The position numbers were made by a program, and so were the translations under genes. A stretch of DNA of 64,000 nt from Acidimicrobiia bacterium (GTDB lineage: Bacteria > Actinomycetota > Acidimicrobiia > Acidimicrobiales > Aldehydirespiratoraceae). The DNA lies in the NCBI GenBank assembly GCA_022820805.1, contig JAJEEV010000024.1:62001-126000 (forward strand). The letters run 5' to 3'. Shown here piece by piece: positions 17,468 through 25,781 of this stretch (its first letter is position 1; every line of letters begins with the position of its first letter). Under the pieces are notes generated by a model. It was not told where the DNA came from, ran no database searches, and saw only the letters and a program-made list of their open reading frames with translations.

Positions 17468-18322
17468 GTGCCGGTCGTGACCGGCACCCTGGTCCTAGTC
17501 GGAACCCCCATCGGCAACCTCGGAGACCTGAGCGCGAGGGCTGCGGAGGCGCTGGCATCGGCCGACCTCATCTGCTGCGAGGACACCCGGCGCACCGGGC
17601 GCCTGCTGGAGCACGCCGGCGTGAACGGCTCCCGCCTGCGCCGCGTGGACGAGCACACCGAGGCCGAAGCCTGCGATGAGGTGTGCGAGCTGCTCGGGGC
17701 CGGGGCGACGGTGGCGATGGTGAGCGACGCCGGGATGCCGGCGGTGACCGACCCGGGGGTCCGGCTCGTGGCCGCAGCCGCCGCGGCCGGGCACACCGTG
17801 ACGGTCGTGCCCGGCCCCTCGGCCGGCCTGGCCGCGCTGGCGGTCAGCGGCCTGCCCACCACGCGGTTCTGTTTCGAGGGGTTCCTGCCCCGCAAGGGCC
17901 GGGCGCGCGCCGAGCGCTTGGAGCAGATCGCCCGTGAGCGCCGCACGACCGTCGTCTACGAGTCGCCCCACCGCTTGCGGGCCTGCCTCGAGGATCTGGC
18001 CGAGGCCTGCGGGCCCCTCAGGGCGGCGGTGGTGGCCCGCGAGCTCACCAAGCTGCACGAGGAGGTGGTGAGGGGCACTCTCGCCGAGCTGTGCGAGTGG
18101 TCCCACGGCCCGGTGAAGGGCGAGGTCGTGGTGGTGATCGAGGGGGCTGCGGTCTCCGGCAGCGAGGTCACCGACGACGAGCTCCGGGCCGCGGCCGACG
18201 CCCTCGTGGCCGGTGGCGCGAGCCGCCGAGACGCGGCCGCGTCGGCCGCAGCGGCTCACGGGGTGTCGCGCCGCCGCGTCTACAACCTCGTGGTCGACGA
18301 TCTAAGACCGGCGTCGAAATAG
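17468..18322 (+). CDS. rsmI: 16S rRNA (cytidine-1402-2'-O)-methyltransferase
   Basis: RsmI, about 284 residues, which 2'-O-methylates C1402 in the decoding centre with SAM. It has the SAM-dependent tetrapyrrole methylase fold: LVLVGTPIGNLGDLSARA at the start, CCEDTRRTGRLL, VAMVSDAGMPAVTDPGVRLV, VVPGPSAGLAALAVSGL, FEGFLPRKGRARAERL and VYESPHRLRACLEDL. A GTG at 17468 or 17477 could be the start. It lies just upstream of metG. Confidence 0.95.
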   Translation: MPVVTGTLVLVGTPIGNLGDLSARAAEALASADLICCEDTRRTGRLLEHAGVNGSRLRRVDEHTEAEACDEVCELLGAGATVAMVSDAGMPAVTDPGVRLVAAAAAAGHTVTVVPGPSAGLAALAVSGLPTTRFCFEGFLPRKGRARAERLEQIARERRTTVVYESPHRLRACLEDLAEACGPLRAAVVARELTKLHEEVVRGTLAELCEWSHGPVKGEVVVVIEGAAVSGSEVTDDELRAAADALVAGGASRRDAAASAAAAHGVSRRRVYNLVVDDLRPASK

Positions 18323-18408
18323 GAAAAGGCCGGTCCTGCCGGGTCCGGGCAGAAAACAGGCATCTCGGCTGGGGACGACGTTGGCATCTGGGGATAATGT
18401 GGCTCGCC

Positions 18409-20070
18409 ATGGCGGTGCGGGTGCCTGTGCTTGTCGCGGTTGCGTGGCCCTACGCGTCCGGGAGCCGGCATCTCGGCCACATCGCCGGCGCCTACCTGCC
18501 CGCCGACATCTACGCCCGCTACCAGCGGCTGGCGGGAAACGACGTCCTGATGGTGAGCGGGTCCGACGTGCACGGCACGCCGATCACGGTCCGGGCCGAC
18601 GCCGAGGGGGTCACACCCGCTGAGATAGTCGACCGCTATCACGCCGAGTTCTGCCGTCAGTGGGAAACGCTCGGCATCTCGTGGGATCTGTACACCACGA
18701 CCGGGACCGCCAACCACGCCGCTGTCACCCAGGACATGTTCCTGGTCCAGCTCGAGAACGGCTTCATCGACAAGCGGATGTCGGAGCAGTACTACGACCC
18801 CGTCGGCCAGCGGTTCCTGCCCGACCGGTACATCGAGGGAACCTGCCCGCACTGCGGTTTCGAGGCGGCCCGCGGGGACCAGTGCGAGCACTGCAGCACC
18901 ACCCTCGACGCCACCGACCTGATCGAGCCCCGGTCGAAGATCAGCGGGGCCGCCCCCGAGCTGCGGCCGACCGAGCACTTCTACTTCCGCTACTCGGACT
19001 TCACCGAACGGCTCGAGGCCTGGCTCAAGACCCGGGCGGGCTGGCGGCCCCACGTGCTCAACTTCAGCTTCGGATGGACCGCCGAGGGGCTCCAGGACCG
19101 GGCCATCACCCGCGATCTGGACTGGGGGGTGGAACTGCCCGTCGACGACCTGGGGGAGGGCAAGCGGATATACGTCTGGTACGACGCGGTGATCGGCTAC
19201 CTGTCGGCGTCCAAGGAATGGGCGTCCCGCAACGGAGACGCCGACGCCTGGAAGCGGTGGTGGCACAACGACGACGCCCGCCATCTGTACTTCGTCGGCA
19301 AGGACAACATTCCGTTCCACGCCTTGTTCTGGCCTGCCCAGCTCATGGCCTACGGCGGCTTGCACCTGCCCGACAACGTTCCCGCCAACCAGTATGTGAC
19401 GTTCTCGGGGGCGAAGATGGCCTCGGGTCGCGGCGTCGGTCTGACCATCGATGAGGGTCTGGCGCTGTTCGAGCCCGACGCACTGCGCTTCGCCCTGGCC
19501 GCGGCCCTGCCCGAGCACGCCGACACCGAGGTCTCGATCACCGAGATCGCCCGGCGGATCAACGACGAGCTGGTCGCCACCTGGGGCAACCTCGTCCACC
19601 GGGTGTTCTCGATGGCCCATTCGAAGCTGGGGGGCAGGGTTCCCCACGCCACCGATCGTCTGCCCTCCGACACTGAACTGCTGGATGCGGTCGACGACGC
19701 CCTGAGCCAGGGGGCCGACTGCATCGAGCGGGTGGAGCTGCGGGCGGGACTGCGTGCCGCCATGGAGGCGGCGGCCAGGGTGAACGCCTACCTCAACTCC
19801 ACCGAGCCGTGGAAGCTCGCGTCGACCGATCCGGAACGGGCCGAGACGGTGCTGGTCACGGCGCTGGAGGCGGTGGCCGGCGTGCGGACCGGCCTGGCCC
19901 CGTATCTTCCGTTCTCCACCGCCGCGCTCGATGACGTGTTCGGACCGGTCAAGAGCTGGGAACGTCCGGCCGTTCCGCCCGGAACGGCTGTGCGCAAGCC
20001 CTCACCGCTGTTCGCCAAAGTCGACCTGGATGCGCTCGGTCTCGCCGACCGGGGCGATCCACAGGGTTGA
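18409..20070 (+). CDS. metG: Methionyl-tRNA synthetase with atypical KMSKS loop
   Basis: A 553-residue class I MetRS charging tRNA-Met. The HIGH-type motif is HLGH in WPYASGSRHLGHIAGAYL, the zinc knuckle is CPHCGFEAARGDQCEHC (about residue 145), and the catalytic core has YFVGKDNIPFHALFWPAQLM. The KMSKS loop is unusual: TFSGAKMASGRGVGLTIDEG, where the second Lys and the Ser of KMSKS are replaced. An anticodon-binding helical domain follows. An ATG at 18397 would add four residues. A GATAAT element at 18393-18398 hints at a nearly leaderless message from 18409. Confidence 0.93.
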   Translation: MAVRVPVLVAVAWPYASGSRHLGHIAGAYLPADIYARYQRLAGNDVLMVSGSDVHGTPITVRADAEGVTPAEIVDRYHAEFCRQWETLGISWDLYTTTGTANHAAVTQDMFLVQLENGFIDKRMSEQYYDPVGQRFLPDRYIEGTCPHCGFEAARGDQCEHCSTTLDATDLIEPRSKISGAAPELRPTEHFYFRYSDFTERLEAWLKTRAGWRPHVLNFSFGWTAEGLQDRAITRDLDWGVELPVDDLGEGKRIYVWYDAVIGYLSASKEWASRNGDADAWKRWWHNDDARHLYFVGKDNIPFHALFWPAQLMAYGGLHLPDNVPANQYVTFSGAKMASGRGVGLTIDEGLALFEPDALRFALAAALPEHADTEVSITEIARRINDELVATWGNLVHRVFSMAHSKLGGRVPHATDRLPSDTELLDAVDDALSQGADCIERVELRAGLRAAMEAAARVNAYLNSTEPWKLASTDPERAETVLVTALEAVAGVRTGLAPYLPFSTAALDDVFGPVKSWERPAVPPGTAVRKPSPLFAKVDLDALGLADRGDPQG

Positions 20071-20076
20071 GGAGGC

Positions 20077-20859
20077 GTGACTGACGTGCCCTGGGCTGAT
20101 CACCACTGCCACCTCCCGGCCGGCGACGCGGCCAACGAGGTGATCGCCGATGCTCGCTCGGCCGGCGTCGGCGTGCTCATCAACATCGGCACCGACGTCG
20201 ACGACTCCCGTCAGGCGATCTCGGTGGCCGGATCCCACGACGGGGTGTGGGCCACCGCGGGAGTGCATCCCCATGAGGCGTCCGGCGGAATGGTGGGGCT
20301 CGAGGCGCTGTTGGGGCACAATGAGGTCGTGGCCGTGGGGGAGACGGGCCTCGACTATCACTATGACCATTCGCCGCGACAGGTGCAGCGGCGGGTGTTT
20401 GCCGCGCAGGTTGAACTGGCCAACCGGCGCGATATGCCGCTGGTGGTCCACTCCCGGTCCGCGTGGGAGGACACGTTCTCGGTGCTCGACCGCGAGGGGG
20501 TGCCGTCGCGCACGGTGATGCACTGCTTCACGGGCGGACCCGACGAGGCTGAGGAGTGCCTGCGCCGGGGCGCGTTGTTGTCGTTCTCGGGGATCGTCAC
20601 CTTCCCCAACGCCGACGAGGTGCGCGATGCGGCCCGCGCATGCCCGCTCGAGCGCCTGCTGGTCGAGACCGACAGCCCGTACCTGGCGCCGGTGCCGCAC
20701 CGCGGCCGCAAGAACCGCCCGGCGCTGGTGGAGGTGGTCGGCGCCGCGGTGGCCGACGCCAAGGGCCTCGATGTGTCGGAGGTGGAGGACGCGACCTGGG
20801 CGACGACCCGGGCGTTCTACGGACTCGATCGGGAGGCTGGTGCCGATGGCGGGTCGTAG
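20077..20859 (+). CDS. tatD: TatD family metal-dependent hydrolase
   Basis: A 260-residue TatD-type TIM-barrel nuclease. The N-terminal metal ligands are in WADHHCHLPAG, the catalytic Glu is in VVAVGETGLDYHYDHSP, later His ligands are in MPLVVHSRSAWEDT and TVMHCFTGG, and the last Asp is in LLVETDSPYLAPVPHRGRKN. The GTG at 20077 has GGAGG just upstream. It follows metG by 6 nt, the classical metG-tatD-(rpf)-rsmA order of actinobacteria. Members act as 3'-5' DNA exonucleases. Confidence 0.93.
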   Translation: MTDVPWADHHCHLPAGDAANEVIADARSAGVGVLINIGTDVDDSRQAISVAGSHDGVWATAGVHPHEASGGMVGLEALLGHNEVVAVGETGLDYHYDHSPRQVQRRVFAAQVELANRRDMPLVVHSRSAWEDTFSVLDREGVPSRTVMHCFTGGPDEAEECLRRGALLSFSGIVTFPNADEVRDAARACPLERLLVETDSPYLAPVPHRGRKNRPALVEVVGAAVADAKGLDVSEVEDATWATTRAFYGLDREAGADGGS

Positions 20860-21463
20860 CTGTCGCGTCCGGTTCGTCCTGGTCGGGGTGGCCGCGCTCC
20901 TCGCGGCGACCGCCGTGGCCGCGCCCGCGTGGGCCCAGCCCTCCGCGCCGAACAACGGTGCCGGCGCCTCAGAGGTGGATGTCGGAGACTTCGAGGATCG
21001 GGCCGAGCAGTATGCCGAGGCCCGTCGCCGGGCCCGGGAGGAGGCCCTCAAGAAGGCTGAGGAACTGGCGAATCAGGCCCGGACCACGACGTCGACCACG
21101 ACGACCACGACGACTACTGCGACGACCGCGCCGTCGACCACGACCACCGAGCCGTCGACCACGAGCACCGAGGCCGTCAGGCACTCGATCCCGGCCGGCA
21201 CCACCGAGGAGCAGTGGCACGCGCTGCGGCAGTGCGAGTCCACGCAGAACTACCGGGCCATCAGCTCCAGCGGGCGGTACCGGGGCGCCTACCAGTTCTC
21301 CATCCGCACCTGGAACTGGGTGGCGGAGATGCACTACCCCGATCTGGTAGGGGTCGATCCGATCGACGCGTCGCCCCCGGACCAGGACAAGATGGCCTAC
21401 AAGCTCTACGAGATCAACGGCTGGGATCCCTGGCCCACCTGCAAGAAGAGGCTGCCCTCCTGA
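20846..21463 (+). CDS. Secreted resuscitation-promoting-factor-like transglycosylase
   Basis: A 205-residue secreted protein. A signal peptide (about residues 1-32, ending AAPAWA) precedes a charged helical stretch (YAEARRRAREEALKKAEELA) and a long Thr-rich linker (21083-21175). The C-terminal domain resembles Rpf/transglycosylase: WHALRQCESTQNYRAISSSG carries the catalytic Glu, and YRGAYQFSIRTWNWV follows. The family cleaves peptidoglycan. The gene overlaps tatD by 14 nt, and GGGAGG lies 9 nt before the ATG. The position between tatD and rsmA is where rpfB sits in mycobacteria. Confidence 0.85.
   Translation: MAGRSCRVRFVLVGVAALLAATAVAAPAWAQPSAPNNGAGASEVDVGDFEDRAEQYAEARRRAREEALKKAEELANQARTTTSTTTTTTTTATTAPSTTTTEPSTTSTEAVRHSIPAGTTEEQWHALRQCESTQNYRAISSSGRYRGAYQFSIRTWNWVAEMHYPDLVGVDPIDASPPDQDKMAYKLYEINGWDPWPTCKKRLPS
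21083..21175 (+). repeat. Thr-rich low-complexity linker repeat
   Basis: Repeated ACG/ACC Thr codons interrupted by Ser, Pro and Glu (TTTSTTT, then two TTTEPSTT-like units). It encodes the flexible wall-spanning linker of the Rpf-like protein and is prone to slippage. Confidence 0.75.
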
Positions 21464-22293
21464 CCCATACCCAGTCGGAGTTGCAAGCGCTCATGGACCG
21501 GTTCGACGTGTCCCCGCGCCGGTCCTTCGGACAGCACTTCGTGGCCGATCCCAACACGGTGCGACGCATCGCCCGCCTCAGCGGCGCAGGTCCGGCCGAC
21601 AACGTGCTGGAGATCGGTGCCGGTCTGGGCTCGCTTACCCTCGCGCTGGCCGAGACCGGTGCGGCGGTGCGGGCGGTGGAGGTCGACTCCGGTCTGGCGG
21701 CGGCCCTGCGGGCGGTGCTGGCCGAGGCGGGAGCGCGACGTGTCGACGTGCTGGAGGGGGACGCTGCGAAGCTGGAGTTCGACGAGGTCCTGAGGGGCGG
21801 GGACCGGTGGATGCTGGTTGCCAACCTGCCCTACAACATCGCCACGCCGCTGGTGTTGGATCTGCTGCGCGACGTCGAAGCCATCGAGACGATGGTGGTG
21901 ATGGTGCAGCGCGAGGTGGGAGAGAGACTGGCCGCGCCGCCGGGGTCGAGGGTCCGCGGCATTCCCAGCGTCCTGGTCGAGCGGCGAGGGACGGCGCGGG
22001 TGCTGGGGAGGGTGGCGGCCTCAGTGTTCCGGCCGCAGCCGAGGGTCGAGTCGGTGGTGGTGCGCATCGAGCGGCGGACGGACTCGGATGCGCCGGCGCT
22101 GCAGCCCGAGGCCGATGCGCGCTTCGAGCTGCTGGTGCGGACCGGATTCGGTCAGCGGCGCAAGATGCTGCGCCGCTCCCTAGCCGGGATCGTCGGGCCC
22201 GAGGGCTTCACCGCCGCGGGCGTGGACCCCTCGTCCCGGCCCGAGTCGCTGACCGTTCACCAGTGGATCGGCCTCGCCACGGCATCGGTATAG
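21460..22293 (+). CDS. rsmA: 16S rRNA dimethyladenosine transferase (KsgA)
   Basis: RsmA dimethylates A1518 and A1519 of 16S rRNA in late 30S assembly. Motifs are RRSFGQHFVADPNTVRRIA, the SAM site LEIGAGLGSLTLALAETGA, the catalytic NLPYNIATPLVLDLL, and FGQRRKMLRRSLAGI. The start is uncertain. The homologous N-terminus (THTQSELQALMDRF) implies a CTG at 21460 that overlaps the upstream TGA (CTGA) with AAGAGG 8 nt before it. A TTG at 21481 and an ATG at 21493 are alternatives that would remove family-conserved residues. Confidence 0.92.
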   Translation: MTHTQSELQALMDRFDVSPRRSFGQHFVADPNTVRRIARLSGAGPADNVLEIGAGLGSLTLALAETGAAVRAVEVDSGLAAALRAVLAEAGARRVDVLEGDAAKLEFDEVLRGGDRWMLVANLPYNIATPLVLDLLRDVEAIETMVVMVQREVGERLAAPPGSRVRGIPSVLVERRGTARVLGRVAASVFRPQPRVESVVVRIERRTDSDAPALQPEADARFELLVRTGFGQRRKMLRRSLAGIVGPEGFTAAGVDPSSRPESLTVHQWIGLATASV

Positions 22294-22296
22294 ACG

Positions 22297-24597
22297 TCAG
22301 GATGCGGTCGCCTCGGCCGCCGCGATGGCACGCCACACCCGCTGAGGGGTGTAAGGCATGTCGAGATGCGAGATCCCGAGCGGCGCCAGCGCGTCGAGAA
22401 CGGCCGACTGCACCGCCGGAGTCGATCCGATCGTCCCCGACTCCCCGACGCCCTTGGCGCTGAGCGGGTTGAGCGGGGTGGGCGTCTCGGTGTGGGCCGT
22501 CTCGAAGCGGGGCAGCTCCGAGGCGGCCGGGATGGCGTAGTCGGCGAAGTTGGTGTTGCGGGGGTTGCCGTAGTCGTCGTAGGTCGTCTCCTCGTAGAGG
22601 GCCTGCGAGATGCCGGTGGCCACCCCGCCGTGCACCTGCCCCTCCACGAGCATGGGGTTGAGGATCCGCCCGCAGTCGTCCACCGCCACGTGGCGCACCA
22701 CCCGGGTGTCTCCGGTGCCGGGATCGATCTCGACCACCGAGACGTGGGCGCCGAACGGGTAGCTGGCCTCGCCCTGGTTGAAGTCGGTCTCGGCTGCGAG
22801 CCCGCCGGGGCTCACCCCGTCGGGCAGGTCCTCGGCCTCGGCGGCCGCGGCCAGCTCGGCCCACGAGACCGTCCTGGCCGGCACACCCGCCACGGCCAGT
22901 CCTCCCGGCGCCACCACCACGTCGCCCGGATCGGCCTCCAGCAGGCTGGATGCCAGATGTCGCGCCTTGTCTAGGACCTCGTTGGCGGCGGTCCACACCG
23001 CGCTGCCTCCGGTCTGCAGCGACCGCGACGCCACCGTGCCGGTGCCGCGCGGCACCTCGCCGGTGTCGCTGTGGATGACCCGGACGCGTTCGGCGGGCAC
23101 GCCGAGCACCTCCCCCAGAACCTGGGAGAAGGCCGTGGCGTGACCCTGGCCGTGGGAGGCGGTCCCCACCCGGGCGGTGACGGTGCCGTCGAGTTCGACG
23201 GTCACCGCGCCGAACTCCTGGAAGAGGCCGACCGCGGTCACCTCCACATACGTCGACACGCCGATGCCGAACAGCCTCCGGTCGCCGGCGGCGCGGCGGC
23301 GGGCCTGCTCCTCGCGCAGCTCCCGGTACCCGGCCGTCTCCAGGGCCAGGTCCAGGGCTCGGGCGTACTCGCCGCAGTCCATGCTGGCGCCGGTGGGGGT
23401 CGTCAGGGGGAAGGCGTCGGGCGCCAGCAGGTTGCGGCGCCGCAGCTCGGCCGGGTCCATGGCGAGTTCGGCTGCGGCGAGATCGATGATGCGTTCCAGA
23501 GCCATCGTCGCCTCGGGCCGTCCCGCCCCCCGGAACGCGGCCACCGGTGTGGTGTTGGTGAGGGCCGCGACCGCCTCGTAGTGCACAACGGGAATCCGGT
23601 ACGGACCCGATGCCATCATCATCGTGAAGAAGGGCAGGAAGGCACCGATGCCCGGGTAGGCGCCGGCGTTGGAGGTCACCTCGAGCTTGATCCATCGGAA
23701 GGTTCCGTCCCGGCTCAAGCCGAGCTCGACGTCAGTGACGTAGTCGCGGCCCTGACTCATGTTGACGAGGTTCTCGCTGCGGGTCTCCACCCACTTGACC
23801 GGCCGGCGCAGTCGCCCGGCCAGCCAGGCGGCCACGACGAACTCCGGGAACACGGTGGCCTTGGGGCCGAAGCCGCCGCCGACGGCCGGCGCGATCACCC
23901 TCACGGCCTCGGGTGCCATCTCGAGGGCTGCTGCCACCTGGTCGCGTACCTCGTGGGGCCGCTGCGACGAGCACCACACGGTCAGGTCGTGGTCGCCGCC
24001 GGTGCCGGGGGCAGCCAGGACAGCCGAGGGTTCGATGGGAGCACCCGACATGCGGTGGTTGACGATGCGGGTCTTCACCGTCAGGTCGTGGCTGCTCATC
24101 GCTTCGGGGTCGCCCGGTGTCGAGAACTGCATCGCCTGGTTCGATCCGTGGGCCTCGATCACGACGGGAGCTTCGGGCTCCAACGCCTCGAACGGGTCCG
24201 TCACCGCCGGGAGCGGGTCGTAGTCGACCTCCACAAGCTCCGCCGCGTCGACCGCCGCGGCCCGGGACTCGGCGGCCACCACCGCGATCGGGTCGCCGAC
24301 GTAGCGGGCCTTGTCGGCCAGCGGCAGCCGGCTCAGCTCCGGGGGGAGCATGATGAACAGATGCTGGGGCCCCATGGGCAGGTCGGCCGCGGTGAACACA
24401 CCGAGCACGCCGGGAGCGGCCCCGGCCGCCTCGGTGTCGACCGATGTGATCCCGGCGTGGGCCATCACCGACCGCACGAAGGCCAGATGGACCGTTCCCG
24501 GCGGCGACATGTCGCCCACGTACTGAGCGGCGCCGGAGAGCAGGTCAGGGTCCTCCCGCCTGAGCACGGCGTTGCCCATGAACGATCCTGAGGCCAC
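22297..24597 (-). CDS. Form II CoxL-type molybdopterin-binding subunit (xanthine dehydrogenase family)
   Basis: A 766-residue large subunit of a molybdenum hydroxylase. Seen motifs: VGGGFGPKATVFPEFVVAAW (about residue 240), the active-site loop AFRGAGRPEATMALERI (about 350), HGQGHATAFSQVLGEVLG (about 490) and AKGVGESGTIGSTPAV with the catalytic Glu (about 720). True form I CO dehydrogenase has AYxCSFR in the active loop; AFRGAGR marks form II, whose substrates are mostly unknown. The GTG at 24597 follows AAGGAG. No FAD (CoxM) or iron-sulfur (CoxS) subunit gene is next to it. Maturation genes lie near 1.6-6.4 kb. It is convergent with rsmA. Confidence 0.9.
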   Translation of the reverse strand: MASGSFMGNAVLRREDPDLLSGAAQYVGDMSPPGTVHLAFVRSVMAHAGITSVDTEAAGAAPGVLGVFTAADLPMGPQHLFIMLPPELSRLPLADKARYVGDPIAVVAAESRAAAVDAAELVEVDYDPLPAVTDPFEALEPEAPVVIEAHGSNQAMQFSTPGDPEAMSSHDLTVKTRIVNHRMSGAPIEPSAVLAAPGTGGDHDLTVWCSSQRPHEVRDQVAAALEMAPEAVRVIAPAVGGGFGPKATVFPEFVVAAWLAGRLRRPVKWVETRSENLVNMSQGRDYVTDVELGLSRDGTFRWIKLEVTSNAGAYPGIGAFLPFFTMMMASGPYRIPVVHYEAVAALTNTTPVAAFRGAGRPEATMALERIIDLAAAELAMDPAELRRRNLLAPDAFPLTTPTGASMDCGEYARALDLALETAGYRELREEQARRRAAGDRRLFGIGVSTYVEVTAVGLFQEFGAVTVELDGTVTARVGTASHGQGHATAFSQVLGEVLGVPAERVRVIHSDTGEVPRGTGTVASRSLQTGGSAVWTAANEVLDKARHLASSLLEADPGDVVVAPGGLAVAGVPARTVSWAELAAAAEAEDLPDGVSPGGLAAETDFNQGEASYPFGAHVSVVEIDPGTGDTRVVRHVAVDDCGRILNPMLVEGQVHGGVATGISQALYEETTYDDYGNPRNTNFADYAIPAASELPRFETAHTETPTPLNPLSAKGVGESGTIGSTPAVQSAVLDALAPLGISHLDMPYTPQRVWRAIAAAEATAS

Positions 24598-24656
24598 GGC
24601 GATCTCCTTGTTCGGCTGCGACCCGTGGACTGTAGCCACGGCTGCGGCCCGATTCT

Positions 24657-24674
24657 GCCTCTCGGCCTCTTAGA
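24657..24674 (-). repeat. Possible solitary left arm of the dispersed repeat (R7)
   Basis: In the gap between the divergent CoxL-type gene and ispE, the minus strand reads TAAGAGGCCGAGAGGC, matching the left edge seen after the CapA gene (TAAGAGGCCGAGCGG) with one change. No conserved arm follows. A short GC-rich match, so it may be chance. Confidence 0.35.
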
Positions 24675-24726
24675 CCCGATCGAGGGCACCGTGCGCCGCG
24701 GGCCGCTGCGGAAGTAGCGTCGCGGC

Positions 24727-25455
24727 GTGATCGAGGCCCTGGCGCCGGCCAAGCTGACCCTGAGCCTGCGAATCACCGGCGTGCGGGCGGACGGCTACCA
24801 CGAGATCGACGCCGAGATGGCGACGCTGGACTTCTTTGATCGGCTGGAGATCCTCCCGAGCCCCGACGACGCCGTGGCGGTCCGGATGCTCGACGCCGCC
24901 GGCGACGACTACGGGGCCGTGCTGCCGGCGGCCGACAACCTGGTCGTGCGGGCTCTGGCCCTGGCCGAGCGGGCCGCCCGGGTGACCGTGCACAAGGCGA
25001 TCCCGGCCGGTGCCGGCCTGGGCGGCGGCTCGGCCGACGCGGCCGCCGTGCTGCGCTGGGCCGGGTTCACCGACGCTGTGCGGGCCGCCTCGATAGGCGC
25101 GGACGTGGCCTTCTGCCTGGCCGGCGGCCGGGCCCGGGTGCGCGGCATCGGAGAGATCGTCGAGCCGCTGGAGTACGTGCCGGAGCAGTACACCCTGCTG
25201 CTGGTGCCGCTCTCGTGCAGCACCGAAGCGGTCTACGCGGCCTGGGACGAACTTGGAGGCCCGGCAGGCGACAACGGCAACGACCTGGAGCCCGCCGCTC
25301 TTCGGGTATCGCCGGATCTGGCGGCGTGGCGCGACGAGTTCGGCGACTCCACCGGCCAGACCCCCCGGCTGGCGGGAAGCGGCAGCACCTGGTTCGTGGC
25401 AGGCGTCCACCCCGGCCCGAACCGCGTGGTGGTCACCACGACCGGGCCGCTGTAA
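24727..25455 (+). CDS. ispE: 4-diphosphocytidyl-2-C-methyl-D-erythritol kinase
   Basis: IspE phosphorylates CDP-methylerythritol in the MEP isoprenoid pathway. The N-terminal PAKLTLSLRITGVRADGYHEI and the GHMP ATP-binding motif IPAGAGLGGGSADAAAVLRW are diagnostic; IGADVAFCLAGG and LAGSGSTWFV complete the fold. At 242 residues it is clearly shorter than the usual 280-310, with losses around the substrate-capping helices and the C-terminus, yet all catalytic motifs are present. The position after rsmA fits the rsmA-ispE actinobacterial order, interrupted here by the CoxL-type gene. Confidence 0.92.
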   Translation: MIEALAPAKLTLSLRITGVRADGYHEIDAEMATLDFFDRLEILPSPDDAVAVRMLDAAGDDYGAVLPAADNLVVRALALAERAARVTVHKAIPAGAGLGGGSADAAAVLRWAGFTDAVRAASIGADVAFCLAGGRARVRGIGEIVEPLEYVPEQYTLLLVPLSCSTEAVYAAWDELGGPAGDNGNDLEPAALRVSPDLAAWRDEFGDSTGQTPRLAGSGSTWFVAGVHPGPNRVVVTTTGPL

Positions 25456-25514
25456 CCCCGGCGTGAGAGCGCGGGGAGGGCCTGCTCAGAGCGTCCGCTG
25501 ACGGGTGGGAGCTG

Positions 25515-25607
25515 CTACTTGCGCCGCTGATGGCGGGTGCGTCGAAGCATCTTCTTGTGCTTCTTCTTGCGCATGCGCTTGCGGCGCTTCTTGATGAGCG
25601 ATCCCAC
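25515..25607 (-). CDS. Small ribosomal protein bS22 (AURKAIP1/COX24-like)
   Basis: A 30-residue, extremely basic protein: it starts GSLIKKRRKRMRKKKHKKML and ends RRTRHQRRK. This matches the actinobacterial small-subunit protein bS22, related to mitochondrial mS38 (AURKAIP1). Such proteins sit near the decoding centre in mycobacterial ribosomes. The GTG at 25607 corresponds to the start seen in relatives. It is easily missed because of its size. Confidence 0.82.
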   Translation of the reverse strand: MGSLIKKRRKRMRKKKHKKMLRRTRHQRRK

Positions 25608-25781
25608 GAGGGGAGAACGCTACCGGCCCCGCCGCCCGAACACGCATCGCGATTATCGGAAGCCCTGGATCGGGCAGGGATCTGAAGCCGGCGTCAAGTG
25701 GTCAAGCAGCGGCAGCCGCTGCCGGACGGCTCGCCCGGATGGCGATGCCCCACCCTAGGGTCACTGGCGGGCGCCCACCGT
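25608..25781. other. Intergenic region downstream of the desaturase and upstream of bS22
   Basis: About 170 nt that should contain the bS22 promoter (minus strand) and the end of the desaturase transcript. I see no clear -10/-35 pair, terminator or repeat in it. Confidence 0.3.

Noticed and set aside
22297-24597. True aerobic CO dehydrogenase (form I) CoxL
   Set aside because: The active-site loop is AFRGAGR and not AYxCSFR, and coxM/coxS are absent from the neighbourhood.
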